The notes under the pieces: generated by a model
Told to the model about the DNA's origin: nothing
The model's input: the letters and a program-made list of their open reading frames with translations, nothing else
Databases searched by the model: none
Program-made: the position numbers and the translations under genes
Assembly: GCF_037327425.1 (NCBI RefSeq)
Contig: NZ_CP147846.1
Location: 4,712,001-4,776,000, forward strand
Direction of reading: 5' to 3'
DNA length: 64,000 nucleotides
DNA from: Rhodococcus sovatensis
GTDB lineage: Bacteria; Actinomycetota; Actinomycetes; Mycobacteriales; Mycobacteriaceae
Part shown: piece by piece, positions 45,629-53,760 of the stretch
Position numbering within the stretch: position 1 is the first letter of the stretch
Layout: every line of letters starts with the position of its first letter

Positions 45629-45772
45629 GTGGCCAAGGGCAAGCGGACGTTCCAGCCGAACAACCGACGCCGCGCGCGCGTTCACGGCTTCCGTCTTCGT
45701 ATGCGTACGCGTGCAGGTCGTGCAATTGTTTCTGCGCGTCGCGGCAAAGGCCGCAAGGAACTCACCGCCTAA
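45629..45772 (+). CDS. rpmH: 50S ribosomal protein L34
   Basis: A 47-residue, strongly basic ribosomal protein reading MAKGKRTFQPNNRRRARVHG onward and ending RRGKGRKELTA, the normal full-length form in actinobacteria. The GTG start has GAGGAG eight bases upstream. The same frame is open far upstream (to 45416), but only this part has family similarity. First gene of rpmH-rnpA-yidD-yidC-jag, divergent from dnaA. Confidence 0.97.
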   Translation: MAKGKRTFQPNNRRRARVHGFRLRMRTRAGRAIVSARRGKGRKELTA

Positions 45773-45804
45773 ATCATTGTTCGTCTGAGTTTACGGAGCT
45801 CGGG

Positions 45805-46200
45805 GTGTTACCTGAGCCGCACAGATTGCATCGCAGTGCGGATTTCTCGCGCGCCGTGCGTCGAGGCCGTCGAATGGGTAGACAAGACCTGGTAGTTCAC
45901 GCATTCTCGCGTGACGACGCAGGTGTTGTCTGCAGCGTGGGCGAACCCAGATTCGGACTGATCGTGAGCAAGGCTGTTGGGCCGGCGGTAACTCGTCATC
46001 GAGTTGCGCGCCGGCTTCGGCATATCTGCGCCCAGTTGCTTCCGGACGTGCCGTCCAACGCTGACGTTGTCATCCGTGCCCTACCCGGCGCGGCTGGGTT
46101 GTCCTCGATCGAGCTGCATCGGCAGGTTCGGTCCGGACTGAAGAAGCTGGGCTACCTGGAAACCTCGAGCACAACTGCGTCGAGAGATGCGCATTCATGA
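45805..46200 (+). CDS. rnpA: Ribonuclease P protein component
   Basis: The 131-residue protein subunit of RNase P, which helps the catalytic RNA mature tRNA 5' ends. The conserved RNR-type segment is seen as KAVGPAVTRHRVARRLRH, and the N-terminal PEPHRLHRSADFSRAVRRGRR is typical. GTG start with GGAG about six bases upstream, 32 bases after rpmH. The stop overlaps the yidD start by four bases (ATGA). Confidence 0.95.
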   Translation: MLPEPHRLHRSADFSRAVRRGRRMGRQDLVVHAFSRDDAGVVCSVGEPRFGLIVSKAVGPAVTRHRVARRLRHICAQLLPDVPSNADVVIRALPGAAGLSSIELHRQVRSGLKKLGYLETSSTTASRDAHS

Positions 46201-46535
46201 CTGTTCTACGTTTCATCCGTTCGCTCCCGGTGCGAACGTTGATCTTCTGCATCGAGCTGTACCGAACGTACGTGTCTCCGCTCCGGCTGCCTACCTGCAG
46301 GTTCTATCCCACCTGCAGTGAGTACGCAGTCGATGCGTTGAAGACCCACGGCGCAGTCAAAGGATCTCTTTTGGCTGTCGCGCGGTTGCTCAAGTGTGCG
46401 CCCTGGCACTCTGGTGGGTGGGACCCGGTGCCAGAGCGTGGTTCGTGGCGTCACCGAACTCGCAGCGATGCCGATCAGACTTCGACCGAAGACATCCACT
46501 CGCACGCAAAAGTGGACGAACAGAGGAGTACATAG
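46197..46535 (+). CDS. yidD: Membrane protein insertion efficiency factor YidD
   Basis: A 112-residue YidD/Haemolysin-like small protein. The family core is present: YRTYVSPLRLPTCRFYPTCSEYA, ALKTHGAVKGSLLAVARLLKC and WHSGGWDPVP. It helps YidC insert membrane proteins and usually lies between rnpA and yidC, as here. The C-terminal 30 residues are a polar extension. Stop is four bases before the yidC start. Confidence 0.94.
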   Translation: MTVLRFIRSLPVRTLIFCIELYRTYVSPLRLPTCRFYPTCSEYAVDALKTHGAVKGSLLAVARLLKCAPWHSGGWDPVPERGSWRHRTRSDADQTSTEDIHSHAKVDEQRST

Positions 46536-46539
46536 AGCC

Positions 46540-47646
46540 GTGCTCGATTTCATTTACATTCCGGTCTCCTGGATTCTCTGGGTATGGCACAAAGTGTTCG
46601 GCGCTCTGCTGGGCGCCGACAATGGTTTCGCGTGGGCACTGTCCGTCGTGTTCCTCGTGTTCACTCTGCGACTCATTCTGTACAAGCCCTTCGTCAAGCA
46701 GGTTCGTACGACGCGTCAGATGCAGGAGCTGCAGCCCCAGATCAAGGCGCTTCAGAAGAAGTACGGCAAAGACAAACAGCGTATGGCTGTCGAGATGCAG
46801 AAGCTGCAGAAGGAACACGGGTTCAACCCGATCATGGGTTGTCTTCCAGTGCTCGCACAGGCGCCGGTGTTCATCGGTCTGTTCCACGTGCTCCGCTCCT
46901 TCAACCGAACCGGTACCGGCGTCGGCCAGCTGGGCCTCGATCCTGAGGTCAACAGAACTCTGCCGAACTACGCGTTCGACGTAGCCGATGTGAACTCGTT
47001 CCTCGATGCTCGACTCTTCGGTGCGCCGATCTCGGCGTGGATCACGATGCCGAAGACTCAGCTGGATGCGTTCGCCAACCCTGAGCTGGGATTGGGCATT
47101 CCGTCGGTGTGGACGATTGTGGCGGTGTCGGTACCGCTGATGATCATCGCGGCGATTGCCACGCATATGAACTCGCGAGCCTCGGTGGCGCGCCAGAGCG
47201 AGGCAGCTGCTGCCAATCCGCAGTCCGCGATCATGAACAAGCTGGCGTTGTATGTCTTCCCACTGGGTGTTCTTGCGTTCGGTGCTTTCCTCCCCATCGC
47301 AATCCTTCTCTACTGGGTCAGCAACAACGCCTGGACCTATGGCCAGCAGCACCTCGTCTTCGGAAAGATCGACAAGGAAGAAGCGGCGAAGAAACAGGTC
47401 ACTCTCGACAAGCGAACCGAAAATGCGCCTAAGCCAGGTGTAAAGCCGATCTCGAAGCCAAAGCCCGGAGCGCGTCCGAAGCTGTCGAAGATGACGCCCT
47501 CGGAATCGGTCGCCGATGACGTAAGCAGCGCCGGTGGTTCCTCGGAATCGGGCACGACCGCGGGTGGGACGAATGGTTCGAGTTCGACGAACCCGAAACC
47601 GCGACCGCAGGCAAACCGAAGCAAGTCGAAGCGCAAGCGTCGCTGA
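46540..47646 (+). CDS. yidC: Membrane protein insertase YidC
   Basis: A 368-residue Oxa1/YidC-family insertase of the Gram-positive type without the large periplasmic domain of E. coli. The membrane helices include WILWVWHKVFGALLGADNGFAW and the conserved FNPIMGCLPVLAQAPVFIGLFHVL. The C-terminal tail (about 300-368) is long, basic and Pro/Ser-rich and could bind ribosomes. GTG at 46540 with GAGGAGT 12 bases upstream; the frame from 46396 overlaps yidD in another frame and is rejected. Confidence 0.95.
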   Translation: MLDFIYIPVSWILWVWHKVFGALLGADNGFAWALSVVFLVFTLRLILYKPFVKQVRTTRQMQELQPQIKALQKKYGKDKQRMAVEMQKLQKEHGFNPIMGCLPVLAQAPVFIGLFHVLRSFNRTGTGVGQLGLDPEVNRTLPNYAFDVADVNSFLDARLFGAPISAWITMPKTQLDAFANPELGLGIPSVWTIVAVSVPLMIIAAIATHMNSRASVARQSEAAAANPQSAIMNKLALYVFPLGVLAFGAFLPIAILLYWVSNNAWTYGQQHLVFGKIDKEEAAKKQVTLDKRTENAPKPGVKPISKPKPGARPKLSKMTPSESVADDVSSAGGSSESGTTAGGTNGSSSTNPKPRPQANRSKSKRKRR

Positions 47647-47669
47647 CTCCCAGATACCGAGGACCGAAC

Positions 47670-48317
47670 ATGTCTGCAGAAACAGAAGAAGTGGCCAACA
47701 CGGACAACGCAGTGAACGCTGGGGATGGAGCGAGTGAAGACGTGGCAGTCAAAACGGAGAAGCCTGGCGAGACGGAGAAGTCTGGCGAAGATCTGAAGGA
47801 CGTGCCAACCGAGGACGTCGACGCGGCCGAACTCGAGGATGACGACGAAGATTCCGAAGACTATCTCGTCGAAGAGGGCGAGATCGCAGGTGATTATCTC
47901 GAGCAGCTTCTCGACGTCCTGGACTTCGATGGCGACATCGACCTGGATGTCGAGGGTGATCGAGCCATAGTCAGCATCGACGGCGGATCAGACTTGACGA
48001 AGCTCGTCGGCCGTAAAGGCGAAGTACTCGACGCGCTACAGGAGTTGACCAGACTTGCAGTGCAGCAGTCCACCGGTGAGCGAAGCAAGCTGATGCTTGA
48101 TGTTGCGGGATGGCGTGCCAATCGTCGAAGCGAACTGAGCACCCTCGGTATCGATGCTGCAAAGCGCGTACTCGAAAGCGGAGAGCGTGAAGAGTTGACG
48201 CCGATGACGCCGTTCGAGCGGAAGATTGTGCACGACGCGGTTGCGCAGATCGATGGCGTCGACAGCGAGAGTACGGGCGTAGAGCCCTCACGCCGAGTGG
48301 TTGTCGTCAAGTCTTGA
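47670..48317 (+). CDS. Jag/KhpB-type RNA-binding protein (KH and R3H domains)
   Basis: A 215-residue protein, counterpart of mycobacterial Rv3920c. A very acidic N-terminal region (about 1-75) is followed by a KH-like domain (LTKLVGRKGEVLDALQELTRLAV) and a C-terminal R3H domain (LTPMTPFERKIVHDAVAQIDGV). In other Gram-positives the Jag/KhpB protein binds RNA and regulates cell-wall growth. It is the last gene of the rpmH operon and is followed by a clear terminator. Confidence 0.93.
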   Translation: MSAETEEVANTDNAVNAGDGASEDVAVKTEKPGETEKSGEDLKDVPTEDVDAAELEDDDEDSEDYLVEEGEIAGDYLEQLLDVLDFDGDIDLDVEGDRAIVSIDGGSDLTKLVGRKGEVLDALQELTRLAVQQSTGERSKLMLDVAGWRANRRSELSTLGIDAAKRVLESGEREELTPMTPFERKIVHDAVAQIDGVDSESTGVEPSRRVVVVKS

Positions 48318-48333
48318 GCAGAGAGTAGGAAAG

Positions 48334-48363
48334 AGTCCCCGGCTTCGGTCGGGGACTTTTTTT
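48334..48363 (+). terminator. Intrinsic terminator of the rpmH-jag operon
   Basis: Stem AGTCCCCG / CGGGGACT (48334-48341 / 48350-48357) with an 8-base loop containing TTCG, followed by seven T. It starts 16 bases after the jag stop. Confidence 0.95.
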
Positions 48364-48436
48364 GTCTGCAGTCCCCCGGTCTCGATGCGGCGCGTCTGTC
48401 CAGCTTGAAATGCCATCCATGTAGTTCGATTTGCAC

Positions 48437-48452
48437 TGTTTCACGTGAAACC
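48437..48452. promoter_or_regulatory. parS: parS site 1
   Basis: TGTTTCACGTGAAACC, 15 of 16 bases of the canonical ParB-binding palindrome. Confidence 0.95.
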
Positions 48453-48470
48453 TAGGAGTAGGGCGCGAAA

Positions 48471-48483
48471 CGTCACTGTGACG
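48471..48483. repeat. CGTCACTGTGACG palindrome, copy 1
   Basis: Perfect 13-base inverted repeat, identical to 52837-52849 and related to 43450-43461. It lies between parS sites 1 and 2. A binding site for an unknown regulator is possible. Confidence 0.5.
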
Positions 48484-48510
48484 GCAAAATGGGAGGCAAT
48501 GATAGACCGT

Positions 48511-48526
48511 TGTTTCACGTGAAACC
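48511..48526. promoter_or_regulatory. parS: parS site 2
   Basis: TGTTTCACGTGAAACC, 15 of 16 bases of the consensus. Confidence 0.95.
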
Positions 48527-48805
48527 GTTCATCCGAGTGATTCGGACTGAAGATTTATGTCGCCAGCTCGGCCGCGATTCTAGGTTGCGACTGACTTGGC
48601 TTGGTTGCACTAGGAGCAGGGGTGAGGGTGTGTGTTAGCACTCCACTCCCCCGTGAATCGGATCTTCATTGTTCAGCGTGATTCTCTGAGGGGGTCCTGT
48701 GCACGCATCCGCTTCGCTGAATTCGCTGGCATGTGTGGTCGGGAATGGAGGCTGCGATGACCCCCTTCGTCACGGTGGCCGAACGCGTGGAGAACTCTCG
48801 AGCGG

Positions 48806-48821
48806 TGTTTCACGTGAAACA
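48806..48821. promoter_or_regulatory. parS: parS site 3
   Basis: Perfect TGTTTCACGTGAAACA. Confidence 0.97.
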
Positions 48822-48937
48822 TGAACGAGCTCCGGTGTGCAACGATATGCGATGACGAGGCAGGTGCCACCGGTAGTACGGCGGTGCGGAACGAAACCCG
48901 GTTTGAGTAGTCAGCAGCTGGAGTAGTCGCCTGACCG

Positions 48938-49279
48938 ATGGTGGACTGCATGCCTCACTGCGAGTTCTCGCTCCTGCACCTCGACTACGGCAACTATGCA
49001 CACATCTTCCTGCGAGTGCTGTACTGCTTTCGGACCAAAGACGCAGTGATGGACGCCGCGTACCAGTTCGTTCTCACCGCTCTGGTCGACGATGTCGCCG
49101 GGGCGGTCGAGTCGGTCGACGCACAGAACGGACCCCAGGCGTACGTGCGGTCGATGATCGGCCATGTGCGCGAGCACCCGCGGCGCACGCGCATGATGAT
49201 CGTGGCCCTCGGCAACCCCGCCCCCGGTCGCAAACCACATCGAAAGCTCGAAAGCATCGATAGGAAGAGCGGGCACTAG
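48938..49279 (+). pseudogene. Decayed TetR-family regulator remnant
   Basis: An open frame of 113 codons whose middle resembles a TetR regulator. HIFLRVLYCFRTKDAVMDAAYQ looks like the end of the helix-turn-helix (usually ...LYYHFRTKDALM...), and the following AYVRSMIGHVREHPRRTRMMIVAL looks like the start of a TetR ligand domain. The N-terminal half of the DNA-binding domain and the C-terminal 80-100 residues are missing. No ribosome site is evident. It lies among parS sites in an otherwise gene-free stretch. Recognition is by eye, so the call is tentative. Confidence 0.4.
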
Positions 49280-49461
49280 TGCACCGCTGCAACTCCGATT
49301 GGTGGGAACGATGGCGCGGTCGGTTATCGAGTGCACGCGTCGTCTCTTTCTCCGATCACAGACTGAATGCGGATTCCAGGTCGAGTGCGCCCGCGATTTC
49401 TGTAGCGCAATAGGGACTCGCGGCCCTGAGGAAGACGTGCCTGCACTCTCGGACTGGCGTC

Positions 49462-49477
49462 TGTTTCACGTGAAACC
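49462..49477. promoter_or_regulatory. parS: parS site 4
   Basis: TGTTTCACGTGAAACC, 15 of 16 bases of the consensus. Confidence 0.95.
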
Positions 49478-49570
49478 ACGTATCCGTGTCCGTTTGCTTG
49501 GTGCGTGTGGAACGGGATGAGCCCAGGCACACGGCGCGTTCGAAAGCGCGCGTCCGTCATGCCAGCGGAC

Positions 49571-49586
49571 TGTTTCACGTGAAACA
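49571..49586. promoter_or_regulatory. parS: parS site 5
   Basis: Perfect TGTTTCACGTGAAACA. The rest of 49280-50015 shows no supportable gene. Confidence 0.97.
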
Positions 49587-49813
49587 TGGGGGTCCTAACG
49601 GATATGAGTCACCAGCTCGCGCGAATTCTCACGACTATCGTGCGCTGAGTATTCTCTGTTCCCGCGGACGCAGAACCGGGCCGGTCCGCATACGGTGCAG
49701 ACTGTACGGCCGAATTAGTCGACCCGGCGGCTGCGAGGCAATGTACGAGTGTGTTCGATCCCGTCGATTGATTGGACAAGGCGGACCTGAATCCTGGTCC
49801 TTCGGCCAGTGCG

Positions 49814-49829
49814 TGTTTCACGTGAAACA
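49814..49829. promoter_or_regulatory. parS: parS site 6
   Basis: Perfect TGTTTCACGTGAAACA, about 190 bases upstream of rsmG. Confidence 0.97.
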
Positions 49830-50015
49830 AGTCCCCGCCAGTGGTGCGACTCCGCCAGGCGACATGCATCGCGTGCGGTGACTACGCCTCACGCGGCCAG
49901 CTCGATCAAGCCGGCTGGCAGAAATATGCGTTTCGAGCGACGAATCGGAGTGAGATCCACGTCATGTGCTCCGATAGTTTGGCGAAGTACACCGCCACGC
50001 GGGAGGATAGGAGGT

Positions 50016-50684
50016 GTGGAACCAGAGGCGTTGGATGACGATCGTTTGATGGCAATCGCAGAGCGTGTGTTCGGTCCGCGCCTGGATCTGGCCAAGCAGT
50101 ATCACGACTCCCTTGCAACGGATGGTGTCGAGCGTGGACTCATCGGACCGCGAGAAGTGCCGCGGCTATGGGAACGTCATCTACTCAACTGTGCGGTGAT
50201 CGGCGAGCTCATCGACGAAGGCGAACGCGTCGTCGATATCGGTAGTGGCGCGGGTCTGCCGGGAATTCCACTCGCGATCGCGCGACCTGATCTCCGCGTG
50301 ACGCTCGTCGAACCACTTCTGCGGCGGACGGTGTACCTAGCCGAGTTCATCGAGGCTCACGGTCTGGACGTCCTCGTCGTTCGAGGACGCGCCGAACAGC
50401 CCGGTGTGAGGAAGGAAGCGGGTGGGGCGGATGTCGTCACATCCCGAGCCGTGGCCCCGCTCGAGAAGCTGGCGAAATGGTCGCTCCCTTTGATCCATGA
50501 GCGTGGCCGGATGCTTGCAATGAAGGGAAGTAGCGCCGAGGAGGAAATCGAGCGCGATCGGACTTCCCTTAGCCGCATGGGTGCTGGCAAGCTAGAGGTC
50601 GTGAGGTGTGGCGTCGACGTTGTGCCGACGCCGACCATCGTTGTTCGCGCTGAGAGGGTGCCCCGCCGCTTTCCGCGTTCGTAA
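50016..50684 (+). CDS. rsmG: 16S rRNA (guanine-527-N7)-methyltransferase
   Basis: A 222-residue SAM-dependent methyltransferase (GidB) that modifies G527 of 16S rRNA; its loss gives low-level streptomycin resistance in relatives. The SAM motif is VVDIGSGAGLPGIPLAI, preceded by LWERHLLNCAVI, and later VTSRAVAPLEKLAKWSLPL is typical. GTG at 50016 with GGGAGGA eight bases upstream; the frame from 49809 runs through parS site 6 and is rejected. Followed by parA after 57 bases. Confidence 0.96.
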   Translation: MEPEALDDDRLMAIAERVFGPRLDLAKQYHDSLATDGVERGLIGPREVPRLWERHLLNCAVIGELIDEGERVVDIGSGAGLPGIPLAIARPDLRVTLVEPLLRRTVYLAEFIEAHGLDVLVVRGRAEQPGVRKEAGGADVVTSRAVAPLEKLAKWSLPLIHERGRMLAMKGSSAEEEIERDRTSLSRMGAGKLEVVRCGVDVVPTPTIVVRAERVPRRFPRS

Positions 50685-50741
50685 TTCGTACCTCAGATCA
50701 AGTTCTTCTACTTCAATCCAGTTCCGCATTAAGGAGCACGT

Positions 50742-51758
50742 ATGTCGGGTGGATCCGATCCAACTGTTTCACGTGAAACAGAGTCCGCAGCCACGAGTGC
50801 ACAGAACGCACCTAAGGCGTCCCCATCGGACGAGACGGGCGGATCTGGCTTCGGCGCGTACAACAGCATCTCCTCGAACGACACCCCGATCGGCGCCGCC
50901 GCTCAGCGAGCGAGTCAAATCTTGCACCCGGGCAGCGTGGCGCTTCCGAAGCCGGCGCATCGTCGAACGCTCACCATCGCGAACCAGAAGGGCGGCGTGG
51001 GTAAGACCACGACCGCCGTCAATATGGCGGCAGCCCTGGCACTTCAAGGGCTGACCGTGCTGGTGGTCGATCTGGACCCTCAGGGCAACGCCAGCACAGC
51101 GCTCGGCGTCGAGCATCACTCGGGTGTGCCGTCGAGCTACGAGGTCCTCATCGGTGAGGTCAGCGCCAGAGCGGCCATTCAACAGAGCCCGCACAGCGAA
51201 CGACTCTTTTGCATTCCCGCAACGATCGATCTGGCGGGTGCGGAAATCGAATTGGTGTCGATGGTGGCTCGTGAGGGTCGGTTGAAGACCGCGCTCACCG
51301 ACTTGGACGACATCGATGCCGACTTCGTTCTCATCGACTGCCCGCCATCGCTGGGCCTCTTGACCGTCAATGCCTTGGTCGCAGCTAGCGAGGTTCTGAT
51401 CCCGATCCAATGCGAGTACTACGCCCTCGAGGGTGTGGGACAACTCCTGCGGAACATCGAGTTGGTCCAAGCGCATCTGAATCCTGCCCTCCATGTTTCT
51501 ACCGTGATTTTGACCATGTACGACGGCCGGACGAAGCTCGCAGATCAGGTCGCAGAAGAGGTCCGAAAGCACTTCGGGGATGCCGTGTTGAGAGCAGTCA
51601 TTCCCCGAAGCGTCAAGGTATCCGAGGCGCCGGGCTACGGGATGACGGTCCTCGACTACGACCCCGGTTCACGTGGAGCGATGAGCTATTTGGATGCAGG
51701 CAGAGAATTAGCAGCGCGGTCCGCGGTCGCGACATCAGACGGAACGCAGGAGCAGTAG
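50742..51758 (+). CDS. parA: Chromosome-partitioning ATPase ParA
   Basis: A 338-residue ParA/Soj ATPase that drives segregation of ParB-bound origins. A polar N-terminal extension (about 1-75) precedes the deviant Walker A KGGVGKTTT and the typical VVDLDPQGNAST and FVLIDCPPSLGLLT segments. ATG with AAGGAG seven bases upstream. The codons for residues 8-13 (TVSRET) lie in a perfect parS site, so ParB binding could affect its expression. Four bases separate it from parB. Confidence 0.97.
   Translation: MSGGSDPTVSRETESAATSAQNAPKASPSDETGGSGFGAYNSISSNDTPIGAAAQRASQILHPGSVALPKPAHRRTLTIANQKGGVGKTTTAVNMAAALALQGLTVLVVDLDPQGNASTALGVEHHSGVPSSYEVLIGEVSARAAIQQSPHSERLFCIPATIDLAGAEIELVSMVAREGRLKTALTDLDDIDADFVLIDCPPSLGLLTVNALVAASEVLIPIQCEYYALEGVGQLLRNIELVQAHLNPALHVSTVILTMYDGRTKLADQVAEEVRKHFGDAVLRAVIPRSVKVSEAPGYGMTVLDYDPGSRGAMSYLDAGRELAARSAVATSDGTQEQ
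50765..50780. promoter_or_regulatory. parS: parS site 7, inside the parA coding sequence
   Basis: Perfect TGTTTCACGTGAAACA starting 23 bases after the parA start codon. Confidence 0.97.
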
Positions 51759-51762
51759 GAAG

Positions 51763-52800
51763 ATGAGTCAGACACGCAAGGGCGGTTTGGGACGTGGGTT
51801 GGCTGCACTGATCCCGACCGGTCCTGAAGCAGGACCGCGATTGGGCAGCGCAGCTGCGGACGTCGTGATCGGTAAGGACAACTCGGCTACTCGAGACAAG
51901 CAACGTGTGAGTCCTGCGGCCGAAAAGGTTGCCACTGCGCCGACGCCTGCCCCGCCGGTTCGGAGTTCTGAAGAGGACCTCTCCCCCGCAGGTGCCGTGT
52001 ATCGCGAGATCGCACCTGCTCTCATTCAGCCCAATCCGAAGCAGCCCAGAAGCGTTTTCGACGAGGAATCCCTCGCTGAATTGGTGCATTCGATCCGTGA
52101 ATTCGGATTGATGCAACCGATCGTCGTTCGCGCTGTGGACGACGGCAAGTACGAACTCGTGATGGGTGAGCGTCGATGGCGCGCGAGTCAGGAAGCCGGC
52201 CTCGAGTCGATCCCGGCTATTGTCCGCGAGACCGCTGATGATGCGATGCTTCGTGACGCTCTCCTGGAGAACATTCATCGAGTTCAGCTGAACCCGCTCG
52301 AGGAGGCCGCAGCCTACCAACAGCTCCTCGAGGAGTTCGATGTCACGCACGAGGAACTTGCCGCGAAAATCGGCCGTTCCCGACCCGTCGTGACCAACAT
52401 GATCAGACTGCTCAAGCTTCCCATTCCGGTTCAGCGACGGGTCGCGGCAGGAGTTCTGTCCGCCGGACACGCGCGTGCCTTGCTGTCGCTGGACGCTGGG
52501 ACGGACGCTCAAGAGTCGCTGGCCGCTCGAATCGTCGCCGAAGGCATGTCTGTTCGAGCAACGGAAGAAGCAGTCACGCTCGCGAACCGAAACGACGACA
52601 TTACTCCGAATCCTGCTCCGCGCCGAAAGCCGATCCAGATGCCGGGGCTCCAGGATGTCGCGGATCGGCTGTCGGACTCCTTCGATACTCGCGTGACCGT
52701 AAGCCTCGGTAAGAAGAAAGGTAAGATTGTCGTCGAGTTCGGCTCGGTCGACGACCTTCAGAGGATTGTCGACATGATGGAAAGTCAGAAGAAGAAATAG
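51763..52800 (+). CDS. parB: Chromosome-partitioning protein ParB
   Basis: A 345-residue CTP-dependent DNA clamp that loads at parS and spreads. An N-terminal ParA-stimulating motif (KGGLGRGLAALIP) is followed by the CTP-binding/ParB-Srx domain with box II GERRWRASQ and ENIHRVQLNPLEEA, then a helix-turn-helix (KIGRSRPVVTNMIRLLKLP) and a C-terminal dimerisation domain (about 300-345). ATG start. Normal family length. Confidence 0.97.
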   Translation: MSQTRKGGLGRGLAALIPTGPEAGPRLGSAAADVVIGKDNSATRDKQRVSPAAEKVATAPTPAPPVRSSEEDLSPAGAVYREIAPALIQPNPKQPRSVFDEESLAELVHSIREFGLMQPIVVRAVDDGKYELVMGERRWRASQEAGLESIPAIVRETADDAMLRDALLENIHRVQLNPLEEAAAYQQLLEEFDVTHEELAAKIGRSRPVVTNMIRLLKLPIPVQRRVAAGVLSAGHARALLSLDAGTDAQESLAARIVAEGMSVRATEEAVTLANRNDDITPNPAPRRKPIQMPGLQDVADRLSDSFDTRVTVSLGKKKGKIVVEFGSVDDLQRIVDMMESQKKK

Positions 52801-52836
52801 CCGCGAGATTCTAGGTACGAACACACGCTGGATATA

Positions 52837-52849
52837 CGTCACTGTGACG
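52837..52849. repeat. CGTCACTGTGACG palindrome, copy 2
   Basis: Identical to 48471-48483, located 36 bases after the parB stop. The two exact copies bracket rsmG-parA-parB and most of the parS cluster. Confidence 0.5.
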
Positions 52850-52964
52850 ATACAGCCCGAATTCGTACCGGAAACTGGTTAGCTTGGACTCAAAGATAGT
52901 GCATCACAACCGTTTTCGAGGATGTCTCCTACGACGGCACCTGTTGAGGTTTCATCGCATATTC

Positions 52965-52999
52965 TTGTCGAGGGTGTCGACGCCCTCGACACCCGACAA
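52965..52999 (+). terminator. Long hairpin between parB and the GNAT-like gene
   Basis: Fourteen base pairs (TTGTC..GGGTGTCGA / TCGACACCCGACAA) with a two-base bulge and a 5-base loop. No U-run follows. It may terminate parB transcription or sit in the leader of the next gene. Confidence 0.5.
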
Positions 53000-53033
53000 A
53001 CGAGGTACAAGAGCTTGGAGGCTGAGGTAAGCA

Positions 53034-53720
53034 GTGTCGACGCTCGTCACCGGAGTCACATTGGACTCCTTCGATCGATTGCCGAACCACACCCGTCGGT
53101 GTGGGTTTTGGGTTCTCGATCCAGCGACCGACAGTGCCGACCGCCAGACCCTCGATCTCGAGTTGGAGAACGAAGCGTGGTTGTCGATGATCATGCTCGA
53201 GTGGGGATCGTGCGGGCAGCTGCTCACATCGCACGGAGCCACGGCTGGATGCGCAATCTACGCCCCGCCCGGGGCTGTCCCGCGAGCGTCGACCTTCCCG
53301 ACCTCACCGGTCAGTCCCGACGCGGTTCTGTTGACGACGCTGCGAATCGAATCCGAGGTGGACAGGGAAGGCAACTCGGCTGCCTTGATACAGGCAGTGG
53401 TGTCCGATCTGGTGAACCGAGGTGTCCGCGCATTGGAGGCGTTCGGGATTCGTCGCACCGCAGCAGACGAAACTGATGTACCGCGTGCGACGGCGTCGCT
53501 GTCCTGCTCGGATACCACGTGCATGATCGATGCCGACTTCCTGGAGAAGGCCGGCTTCGACGTGATCGCGCCGCATCATCGTTACCCGCGGCTACGGCTC
53601 GAGCTCGATCGAGATCACGGCTGGAAAGAAGACGTGGAGTCCGCGTTGGAACGACTACTGCTCGCGGCAAGCCTGACGATGGTCGACATCGAACACAAGG
53701 ACGCCGTCGGCGTCCGTTGA
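53034..53720 (+). CDS. GNAT-like protein of the parB-cwlM locus
   Basis: A 228-residue protein at the position of mycobacterial Rv3916c. The middle resembles a GNAT acetyltransferase fold (DAVLLTTLRIESEVDREGNSAALIQAVVSDLV followed by ADFLEKAGFDVIAPH, the usual GF.. ending), but the pyrophosphate-binding Q/RxxGxG/A motif is not obvious, so activity is uncertain. GTG start with GAGGTAAGCA upstream. Convergent with cwlM. Function unknown; conserved location suggests a link to segregation or cell wall. Confidence 0.7.
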   Translation: MSTLVTGVTLDSFDRLPNHTRRCGFWVLDPATDSADRQTLDLELENEAWLSMIMLEWGSCGQLLTSHGATAGCAIYAPPGAVPRASTFPTSPVSPDAVLLTTLRIESEVDREGNSAALIQAVVSDLVNRGVRALEAFGIRRTAADETDVPRATASLSCSDTTCMIDADFLEKAGFDVIAPHHRYPRLRLELDRDHGWKEDVESALERLLLAASLTMVDIEHKDAVGVR

Positions 53721-53733
53721 TCCACCGGCACAA

Positions 53734-53757
53734 GTAACTGGCCATGCGGCTGGTTAC
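53734..53757. terminator. Hairpin between convergent GNAT-like gene and cwlM
   Basis: Arms GTAACTGGCC (53734-53743) and GGCTGGTTAC (53748-53757), 8 of 10 paired, with a 4-base loop, in a 40-base convergent gap. Possible bidirectional terminator. Confidence 0.4.
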
Positions 53758-53760
53758 ACG

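Larger units (their letters stand above)
48364..48937. other. Gene-free centromere zone, left part
   Basis: No supportable gene. It contains three parS sites (listed separately) and the palindrome CGTCACTGTGACG at 48471-48483. The interval between jag and rsmG, about 1.7 kb in all, seems to serve as the chromosome centromere. Confidence 0.6.

Noticed and set aside
53034..53720. Naming the GNAT-like gene as a specific acetyltransferase
   Set aside because: The acetyl-CoA pyrophosphate-binding motif is not clear, so only fold resemblance and locus can be stated.
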